Assembly (NCBI GenBank): GCA_001871015.1
Contig: MNUO01000131.1
Location: forward strand, 1 to 28,412
Source of the DNA: Candidatus Desantisbacteria bacterium CG1_02_38_46
GTDB taxonomy: Bacteria; Desantisbacteria; UBA1551; UBA1559
Direction: 5' to 3'
Length of the DNA: 28,412 nt
The notes below the pieces were generated by a model. It saw only the letters and a program-made list of their open reading frames with translations. It did not search any database and was not told the origin of the DNA. Made by a program: the position numbers and the translations under genes. This document shows, piece after piece, positions 23,414-28,412 of this stretch (positions within the stretch are counted from its first letter, which is position 1; each line of letters begins with the position of its first letter).

Positions 23414-23605
23414 CTACTTCATCGTTATTGCTTCATTTGGACAGGACTCAGCGCATTTCCCGCATCCATCACAATCCTGCACTCGAACTACTGATGCTAT
23501 GTCATCAACCAGTTCCAGTGCTTTGTTGGGACATTCATCTATACAAATTTCGCAGCCTGTACACATCTCTTTATCAATCACCGGACTCTTCTTTTCTTCC
23601 GCCAT
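23414..23605 (-). CDS. 2[4Fe-4S] ferredoxin
   Basis: A 63-residue clostridial-type ferredoxin: CxxCxxCxxxCP twice (Cys 15, 18, 21, 25 and 45, 48, 51, 55), giving two low-potential clusters. It carries electrons in the cytoplasm, with partners unknown. Ribosome site AAAGGAGAAAAG. Its place between miaA and mnmA in a close-packed run suggests a role near tRNA modification or sulfur handling, but co-transcription alone does not prove that. Confidence 0.95.
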   Translation of the reverse strand: MAEEKKSPVIDKEMCTGCEICIDECPNKALELVDDIASVVRVQDCDGCGKCAESCPNEAITMK

Positions 23606-23623
23606 TTCTCTTTTCTCCTTTCT

Positions 23624-24727
23624 TTAATTAATTATTATACCACCGCCAATCACAACATCTCCATCATAAAAAACTGCTGATTGTCCTGGTGTTATTGCGC
23701 GCTGGGCTTGTTTAAATTTAACCTTGACTTTTCCGTTATCTAATGGCAAAATAGTTGCAAAGATTGCTTCATGCTTATACCTTATTTTCACTTCTGCATT
23801 GAGAGGTTGTGACAATTTTTTAATGGAAATATAATTAACATTTCCAGCAATCAACTGATTTTTATAAAGCGCTTTATCAGGACCAACAACAATCGTGTTA
23901 TTTTTTGGATTAACAGATACCACGTAAAGTGGTTCTCTGAATGATATTCCAAGTCCTCTGCGCTGTCCAATTGTATAAAATGCTACACCTTTATGTTCTC
24001 CTATTATTTCTCCATTTAGACTTATAATTGGACCGCGGTTTATCTCTTTGTTTCCACATAAGCCGGAAATCTGTGGTTTTAGAAATCTATGGTAGTTATT
24101 ATCAGGTATAAAACAAATTTCCTGGCTTTCTTTCTTGTCCGCGACTAATAATCCTTTTTTGCGAGCGATCTCCCTCACTTCTATCTTACTGAGATTTCCC
24201 AGCGGTAAGAGAATATGTTTCAATTGCTCCTGTGACAGAGGATAAAGTACATAGGATTGGTCCTTGCTAATATCTCTGCCTTTTTTTAACAACCACCTTT
24301 TTATTTTTGCATCATATTCAATCCTGGCGTAATGACCGGTAGCAACAAAATTTGCATTCAACTCCCTTGCTTTATAAAGGAGCGCGCCAAACTTTATAAA
24401 TTGATTGCATCTGATGCAGGGATTTGGGGTCCTGCCCTTTTTATATTCCTGAATGAAATTGTCAATAACCTTTTTCCTGAATACTCTTCGAAAATTCAGG
24501 ACATAGTGAGGTATCTCAAGCCTATATGCTACACGCTTTGCATCCTCAATTGCTAGAAGTGAACAACAACCACCGAAATGTTCATTGTTTAAATAATTAT
24601 CGGTGGGCCAAATTTGCATTGTGATACCAACAACATCATAACCATTATTTTTTAGTAGTGTTGCAGCAACAGAAGAATCAACACCACCGCTCATCGCCAC
24701 CACTACTCGTTCTTTTTTTTTAACCAC
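23624..24727 (-). CDS. mnmA: tRNA-specific 2-thiouridylase
   Basis: A 367-residue enzyme making s2U34 in tRNAs for Glu, Gln and Lys. It has the PP-loop AMSGGVDSSVAATLL (11-25), the catalytic Cys104 in TPNPCIRCNQFIKFG, GHYAR, the second catalytic Cys in ESQEICFIPD, and FYTIGQRRGLGI with a C-terminal beta-barrel ending in AITPGQSAVFYDGDVVIGGG. Normal length. The start overlaps the stop of the RseC-like gene by 8 bases. Confidence 0.97.
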   Translation of the reverse strand: MVKKKERVVVAMSGGVDSSVAATLLKNNGYDVVGITMQIWPTDNYLNNEHFGGCCSLLAIEDAKRVAYRLEIPHYVLNFRRVFRKKVIDNFIQEYKKGRTPNPCIRCNQFIKFGALLYKARELNANFVATGHYARIEYDAKIKRWLLKKGRDISKDQSYVLYPLSQEQLKHILLPLGNLSKIEVREIARKKGLLVADKKESQEICFIPDNNYHRFLKPQISGLCGNKEINRGPIISLNGEIIGEHKGVAFYTIGQRRGLGISFREPLYVVSVNPKNNTIVVGPDKALYKNQLIAGNVNYISIKKLSQPLNAEVKIRYKHEAIFATILPLDNGKVKVKFKQAQRAITPGQSAVFYDGDVVIGGGIIIN

Positions 24728-25193
24728 CTGATACTATTTCCTTTACGGTGGGTATTAATTTTCTTGCTTCAGGACTAAAGTCCTGAGTTACGTAACTCAG
24801 ACCTTCAGGTCTGATTTTTCTTGATTTGTTCATCCTCTTGTCGAAAGAACGCACAATCAAAAATGAAAAAGCCATTGCGCTCATTCCAATAATTATTGCC
24901 ATATTCTGGCTAGAACTAATCCACTGGGTCAAACCACCAGCAATAAGAAGTGCAATTATGGGAAATATATAGACCAAAAAGGCGCTGGCAAGAATATTCC
25001 CTGAACCGATTTCAATTTTTACGAGCTGCCCTACTTTTGCTCCTATTTCATTCGCTGCTTCTATTATCCTTGAATCGCCTGTTGCCAATTTACAAAAACT
25101 TGCCGAAGGGCACTTGTGGCAAACTTCTTTTTGTGCCACCTCAACTTTTGCCATATTACCTTTAATTTCTATTACCCTTCCGACTTCATCCAT
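24720..25193 (-). CDS. RseC/MucC-family membrane protein
   Basis: A 157-residue protein with an N-terminal beta-rich domain (GRVIEIKGNMAKVEV) holding three Cys (25, 28, 34: VCHKCPSASFC). Two membrane helices follow (ASAFLVYIFPIIALLIAGG and NMAIIIGMSAMAFSFLIV) and a basic tail. RseC proteins sit beside sigma-E or electron-transport (Rnf/SoxR-reducing) systems; here rubrerythrin is upstream. Near the C-terminus, PEGLSYVTQDFSPEA is encoded by three fused palindromes (24769-24814), an in-frame insertion into the cytoplasmic tail. Confidence 0.75.
   Translation of the reverse strand: MDEVGRVIEIKGNMAKVEVAQKEVCHKCPSASFCKLATGDSRIIEAANEIGAKVGQLVKIEIGSGNILASAFLVYIFPIIALLIAGGLTQWISSSQNMAIIIGMSAMAFSFLIVRSFDKRMNKSRKIRPEGLSYVTQDFSPEARKLIPTVKEIVSGG
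24769..24814. repeat. Three overlapping palindromes inside the RseC-like gene (class D)
   Basis: TCAGGACTAAAGTCCTGA (24769-24786), GAGTTACGTAACTC (24785-24798, perfect) and TCAGACCTTCAGGTCTGA (24797-24814). Their GTAACTCAG edge recurs in the array at 25995-26070. Confidence 0.75.
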
Positions 25194-25207
25194 AAATTTT
25201 TTATATT

Positions 25208-25259
25208 GTAGTGGCAGAGTTTACTCTGCTTGAGGAAGTAGTGGCAGAGTTTACTCTGC
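25208..25259 (+). repeat. Two class A modules, 30-bp period
   Basis: GTAGTG + GCAGAGT-TT-ACTCTGC at 25208-25229 and 25238-25259, joined by TTGAGGAA. Intergenic, between rubrerythrin and the RseC-like gene. Identical in unit and linker to the array at 27507-27618. Confidence 0.85.
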
Positions 25260-25277
25260 TTTATAGGATTGATTGTT

Positions 25278-25850
25278 TTAATAATTTTCAACCATCAATT
25301 CATAATATGCCTGCGGATGGACACAAGCAGGGCATTCTTTTGGAGGCTCAGTCCCTTCATGAATATAACCGCAATTACGACATCTCCATCTGACAGTTTT
25401 ACTGCGCTTGAACACTCTTCCTTCCTGAATGTTTTCGAGAAGTGCAAGATACCTTGCCTCATGTCCCTTTTCTGCTACAGCAATTGACTCAAACATCCTG
25501 GCTATTTCTTCAAACCCTTCTTCACGTGCAATTTTTGCAAATTCAGGATACATCTCTGTCCACTCGTAATTTTCGCCTGCAGCAGCAGCCTTCAAATTTT
25601 CTTGAGTAGTACCAATTGCGCCTGCAGGAAATGCTGCCTGAATCTCTACATCTCCACCCTGAAGGAATTTAAATTCTCTCTTGGCATGTTCTTTCTCGTT
25701 TTCTGCAGTATCCAGAAATATACCATAAATTTGCTCATATCCTTCTTTTTTTGCCTGCGAAGCCCAATAAGTATATCGATTTCTCGCCTGTGATTCGCCA
25801 GCAAATGCTGTCAGTAAATTTTTCTCAGTCCTACTTCCTTTTAATTGCAT
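25278..25850 (-). CDS. Rubrerythrin
   Basis: A 190-residue peroxide-reducing protein of anaerobes. The four-helix di-iron domain has [29 protein letters not shown] and [20 protein letters not shown], which give the ExxH ligands. The C-terminal rubredoxin domain has [23 protein letters not shown] with two CxxC-type pairs for Fe. It reduces H2O2 using electrons from rubredoxin/NADH or ferredoxin. ATG 25850 is chosen over 25868 because GGGGGTG lies just upstream and homology starts at [12 protein letters not shown]. The upstream region overlaps the end of a DsbD fragment. Confidence 0.96.
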   Translation of the reverse strand: MQLKGSRTEKNLLTAFAGESQARNRYTYWASQAKKEGYEQIYGIFLDTAENEKEHAKREFKFLQGGDVEIQAAFPAGAIGTTQENLKAAAAGENYEWTEMYPEFAKIAREEGFEEIARMFESIAVAEKGHEARYLALLENIQEGRVFKRSKTVRWRCRNCGYIHEGTEPPKECPACVHPQAYYELMVENY

Positions 25851-25994
25851 AACACACCCCCTTGTCAATTACTTCAACGAAGAAATACTCTCCAAGTGCA
25901 ATCATAAACCAGCCAAATATTTTTTGAATTACATTAGTCCATACCCCCGGCTTTGGAAGTGCAAGAAGGAACCCAGTAAATGTCCTGCAATGTA
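25831..25994 (-). pseudogene. DsbD/CcdA-like C-terminal fragment
   Basis: A frame without a start encodes TFTGFLLALPKPGVWTNVIQ, then KIFGWFMIALGEYFF, and ends at TAG 25831-25833 inside the rubrerythrin gene. The LPKPG-W-x(6)-K-x-FG-hydrophobic-YF pattern matches the last helix of DsbD/CcdA thiol-disulfide membrane transporters. Everything N-terminal to it is replaced by the palindrome array at 25995-26070. Confidence 0.55.
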
Positions 25995-26070
25995 ACTCAG
26001 GGCTTTAGCCCTGATATCACACTCAGGGCTTTAGCCCTGATATCACACTCAGGGCTTTAGCCCTGATATC
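25995..26070. repeat. Three tandem class D palindromes, 26-bp period
   Basis: TCAGGGCTTTAGCCCTGA followed by TATCACAC, three times, starting at 25995, 26021 and 26047. Not followed by a T-run. It occupies the join between the redoxin fragment and the DsbD fragment. Confidence 0.9.
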
Positions 26071-26210
26071 AAACCTAAATCCTTGAGGGAAAAAATTGGC
26101 GCAGTCTCACCTATACAAATTCCCTTTTCTGCAGATATTGTCTGCAAAGGCAAAGCACACAAAGATACAAAAACAAAACATATTGTAATCAGACTTCCAT
26201 TTTTTGACAT
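26049..26210 (-). pseudogene. Secreted redoxin (TlpA/AhpC-TSA type), N-terminal fragment
   Basis: From ATG 26210, 8 bases after the stop of the large fusion gene, a signal-peptide-like start (SLITICFVFVSLCALPLQTISA) leads to GICIGETAPIFSLKDLG, the first strand of a thioredoxin-fold redoxin (G-x-x-AP-x-FSLKDL). The frame then enters the class D array and stops (ISGLKP). The CxxC active site is gone, so this is a truncated exported redoxin, apparently part of a thiol-redox cluster with the fusion protein. Confidence 0.6.
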
Positions 26211-26218
26211 TTTTGCCG

Positions 26219-28412
26219 TCACTTTAATGCAATCAATAGCATTGCAAGCCCGAAGAAGAAAATTGCGGTTAACACCTTTGTAAATACAAGATGCCTCTGT
26301 GAAAATTGTCCTAACTTTTGAGAACCCACACCAAAATATGCAAGCAAAAATACTACGACAAGCGGCACAATGAACATCAGGTTATAAAGGATGAGGTAAA
26401 AATAAGCCCGGCTTGCAAGCGATGGTTCCTTTGTCATAAATATAATGGTTGGAAGGTAAATTTGCCCGGTGCAAACCGCTTCAAGTATTGAAATAAGCAG
26501 TCCTGTAGTAAAAGAACCTATGACTATGAAAGAAGTACTGATGTTTTTTCTTATCCAGAAGTGAATATTCTCTTTGATGGAACGGGGCAGTTGAAGTGTA
26601 ATCCCTTTAGTTTCCCCGGTCTTTTTAAATATGCAGGCATCGTAGAGACTGAAGAATCCCAGACTTAAGGTTAACGCCAGTATCGCATAGAAAATTATTC
26701 TGGAGATAATATTGAAAACAAGCAGACTGTGCATAATTTTAAACAATCCGACACCAAGCAGAAAATAGGCGCAGAAGACACCCATGGCAAAAAAAATCCC
26801 GGTGAGAAGGATATCCTTTCTGTTCCTTCTAATATAAGTAAGAAATGAAATAAAGAAGACAATTGTGGCAAAAGCGCAAGGGTTAATTCCATCAATAAGC
26901 CCAGCTATAACTATTGCAAACGGACCAAACGATTTAAACCTCTGCACAATTTTGCTCTCTTTTTCTGGCTTTGTAGTGGCACGACTCGCCTCGGCTGGTG
27001 CCCCGGCTCTGCTTACTTCTCTTGTAGTGCCCCCCTTCTTGCTCGCCACGGCGAGCAGGGGGGTTGTAAATGTTTTTATAATCAATTCCAGTTTTTCTTT
27101 GATTTCTTTTCTGCCCAGTAAGGGCTGATTTCCAGCAAATACTTCCATCGGGGCACTTTGCTTCACTCCATATTTCTCCTCAAGTTCAACCAGCAATTCA
27201 TAATTCTCTTTTTTTGAAATATCATATTCTCTTATCTCAATAGCTCCTCCATATTTTCTCCTGATTGCAGGAAGGAACTTGTTCTTAATTTCCTCGCAAT
27301 AATGACAGCCTGAAGAATAAAAGAATAGCACAGGGAATCTGCCTGTAGAAGGAACAACCTTGCTGGTAGGAACTGAAGTTGTCTCTGCGCTTACACGGGC
27401 AAGCCTTGCGGTTTCCTGCCATTTATCGTACTCTTCAACCAATTTTGCAATTTCAGGGTCGTCAGAAATTTTATCTGTGAGCAAGGTCAATTTATAATTA
27501 ACAATCGTAGTGGCAGAGTTTACTCTGCTTGAGGAAGTAGTGGCAGAGATTGCTCTGCTTGAGGAAGTAGTGGCAGAGTTTACTCTGCTTGAGGAAGTAG
27601 TGGCAGAGTTTACTCTGCTTGAATTGAAAATGGGACTGTCCCCTTTTGAAATATTTAGCGTAATTTCTCCCAGGTGTTCCCCATTCTTTCCAGCCTGCAC
27701 TATAATAGTCCTGCCCACTTTCAATGGTTCCTCTATCAAGGTCTGGGTGTGTCCCCCGATAATCAAGTCAATACCTTCTACTTCCTGTGCCAGTTTCTCA
27801 TCACTTTCATCTCCGAGATGTGAAAGCAAAATAACAAAATCAACTTTATCCCTTAACTCAGAAAGAATTTTTCTTAATTCTGCTGATGGCTCAAGAATGG
27901 TCAGGCCTTCAATCTTTTCCTTTGGAAAAAAAATAAATGCTCTGTTGCTGATCACCCCTGCGATAAGGATTTTTAATCCCGCAATTTCCTTGATAATATA
28001 CGGCTTCGCAAATAAATGGGACTGTGGACTGTCCTCTTTAGTAATATCTTTGACGTAAGCAATAGTTGATGAAATAAATGGAAAATTCACCTCTTTCATT
28101 TTCTGTAGTAGAAAATCCTTGCCGTATGTGAATTCCTGGTCACCAATCCCTATTGCATCATATTTCATCAGAGTTACTGCTTTGAGGGTGTATTCTGCCC
28201 GTTCCTTTGGAGCAATTACTGGAAACAAATCACCAGAGTCAAGCAGAAGTATGTTCTTGTATTTGCTGCGATATTCATTAATTAAAGTTGCACGTCTTGC
28301 AAGACCACCATAGAGTAAATTGGGGCAGGTCGGGCACGCCCTGAGCATTCCATTTGTCGAATTAGTAAAAAGAATTGTGATTGTAGTGCCCCGATTTATC
28401 GGGATTGTAGTG
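26219..28412 (-). CDS. Phosphoesterase / thioredoxin-like / CcdA membrane fusion (5' end beyond window)
   Basis: The frame is open to the right edge, so the N-terminus is missing; ATG 28348 is internal, because ILFTNSTNGMLRACPTCPN, the usual first strand of the domain, is encoded upstream of it. First comes a 5'-nucleotidase/UshA-type metallophosphoesterase (ILLLDSGDLF, VILLSHLGDE, DLIIGGHTQ). Its usual GNHEF motif reads GDQEF, so metal binding may be altered. Next is a thioredoxin-like domain (FPVLFFYSSGCHYCEE; CHYC at 27296-27307). Last is a CcdA/DsbD-type transporter domain with about six helices (LIDGINPCAFATIVFF, EAVCTGQIYLP). It would move reducing power across the membrane to an attached sensor or hydrolase. 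Palindromes inserted in frame encode four SSSRVNSATT-like repeats, PLLAVASKKGG, RAGAPAEASRATT, KGDSPIF and TTIPINRGTT. Confidence 0.8.
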   Translation of the reverse strand, partial: TTIPINRGTTITILFTNSTNGMLRACPTCPNLLYGGLARRATLINEYRSKYKNILLLDSGDLFPVIAPKERAEYTLKAVTLMKYDAIGIGDQEFTYGKDFLLQKMKEVNFPFISSTIAYVKDITKEDSPQSHLFAKPYIIKEIAGLKILIAGVISNRAFIFFPKEKIEGLTILEPSAELRKILSELRDKVDFVILLSHLGDESDEKLAQEVEGIDLIIGGHTQTLIEEPLKVGRTIIVQAGKNGEHLGEITLNISKGDSPIFNSSRVNSATTSSSRVNSATTSSSRAISATTSSSRVNSATTIVNYKLTLLTDKISDDPEIAKLVEEYDKWQETARLARVSAETTSVPTSKVVPSTGRFPVLFFYSSGCHYCEEIKNKFLPAIRRKYGGAIEIREYDISKKENYELLVELEEKYGVKQSAPMEVFAGNQPLLGRKEIKEKLELIIKTFTTPLLAVASKKGGTTREVSRAGAPAEASRATTKPEKESKIVQRFKSFGPFAIVIAGLIDGINPCAFATIVFFISFLTYIRRNRKDILLTGIFFAMGVFCAYFLLGVGLFKIMHSLLVFNIISRIIFYAILALTLSLGFFSLYDACIFKKTGETKGITLQLPRSIKENIHFWIRKNISTSFIVIGSFTTGLLISILEAVCTGQIYLPTIIFMTKEPSLASRAYFYLILYNLMFIVPLVVVFLLAYFGVGSQKLGQFSQRHLVFTKVLTAIFFFGLAMLLIALK
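26972..27063 (+). repeat. Two GTAGTG-headed palindromes in the linker of the fusion gene
   Basis: GTAGTG with arms GGCAC...GTGCC (26972-27001), then GTAGTG (27024-27029) directly followed by the class B hairpin (27030-27063) also found in miaA. Both are read in frame as a low-complexity linker before the CcdA domain. Confidence 0.8.
27507..27618 (+). repeat. Four class A modules in tandem inside the fusion gene
   Basis: Units start at 27507, 27537, 27567 and 27597, exact 30-bp period: GTAGTG + GCAGAGT-TT-ACTCTGC + TTGAGGAA. The second has two substitutions (stem GCAGAGA-TT-GCTCTGC, still nearly paired). The translation is a 10-residue repeat SSSRVNSATT (once SSSRAISATT). Confidence 0.95.
27632..27642. 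repeat. GGGACTGTCCC palindrome inside the fusion gene
   Basis: Read in frame as KGDSPIF, directly beside the four-module array. Confidence 0.5.
28018..28036. repeat. GGGACTGTGGACTGTCC element inside the fusion gene
   Basis: Variant of the GGGAC/GTCCC palindrome, read in frame as EDSPQSH within the phosphoesterase domain, between strands IAYVKDITK and FAKPYIIKE. Confidence 0.45.
28383..28412 (+). repeat. GTAGTG + CCCCGAT-TT-ATCGGG module at the window edge
   Basis: GTAGTG head at 28383-28388, stem CCCCGAT...ATCGGG to 28403, and a further GTAGTG head at 28407-28412 cut by the window end. It lies in the open frame of the fusion gene (TTIPINRGTTITILF), so the array continues upstream. Confidence 0.75.

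Noticed and set aside
24769-24814. Palindromes as a riboswitch or attenuator before mnmA
   Set aside because: They are translated as part of the RseC-like protein and match the class D repeats elsewhere.
25995-26070. Strong hairpins as transcription terminators
   Set aside because: No T-run follows on either strand, and similar hairpins lie inside coding genes where termination would be lethal.
27507-27618. Possible small CRISPR array (30-bp period)
   Set aside because: The units are contiguous near-identical copies including the linker; there are no unique spacers, and the array is an open reading frame inside a membrane protein gene.
28346-28348. ATG 28346-28348 as start of the redox fusion gene
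   Set aside because: Conserved phosphoesterase sequence continues in frame upstream of it to the window end.

Overview
The window looks like chromosomal DNA of an uncultivated, probably anaerobic, deep-branching bacterium with AT-rich DNA. The gene order and dispersed palindromes recall Omnitrophota/Desantisbacteria-type groundwater genomes; that placement is inference, as no rRNA is present. Bacterial promoters (TTGACA/TATAAT), a bacterial tRNA-Leu, the MEP isoprenoid pathway, RseP, LexA, rubrerythrin and a 2[4Fe-4S] ferredoxin support an anaerobic bacterium. Nearly every gene is on the minus strand, so transcription runs from the right end to the left.

Right half (about 28.4 to 11.9 kb, read leftwards): a large membrane redox fusion (phosphoesterase, thioredoxin-like, CcdA-like) running off the right edge; fragments of a redoxin and a DsbD/CcdA protein; rubrerythrin; an RseC-like protein; mnmA; ferredoxin; miaA. 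Then a promoter drives the rpsB-tsf-pyrH-frr-uppS-(Gfo/Idh oxidoreductase)-cdsA-dxr-rseP-ispG operon (translation, UMP kinase, undecaprenyl and MEP isoprenoid synthesis, CDP-DAG), followed by GTP-dependent PEP carboxykinase and a TPR protein.

Middle (10.8 to 6.5 kb): lexA with a consensus promoter, followed at operon spacing by an AT-rich restriction-modification cluster, N6-adenine methyltransferase / HNH endonuclease / second N6-adenine methyltransferase. This abuts the C-terminal stub of a RuBisCO-large-chain-like gene and an intact class II aldolase.

Left (5.5 kb to 1): an AbrB/PIN toxin-antitoxin pair between two short inverted terminal-repeat-like sequences, an arsR-controlled permease/arsC cluster decayed by apparent internal deletions, tRNA-Leu(CAA), a tandem ACT-domain protein, and an insertion sequence (accessory ORF plus DDE transposase) running off the left edge.

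The most unusual signal is a set of short palindromes, many with a 5' GTAG(T/C)G head as in REP elements. They lie not only between genes but in frame inside housekeeping genes: ispG, the end of dxr, miaA, the RseC-like gene, the start of cdsA, and repeatedly in the redox fusion. The same stem is translated in the same frame in different genes (peptides RVNSA and PLLAVASK), like Rickettsia palindromic elements. A second notable arrangement is the apparent coupling of lexA to a two-methyltransferase restriction system.
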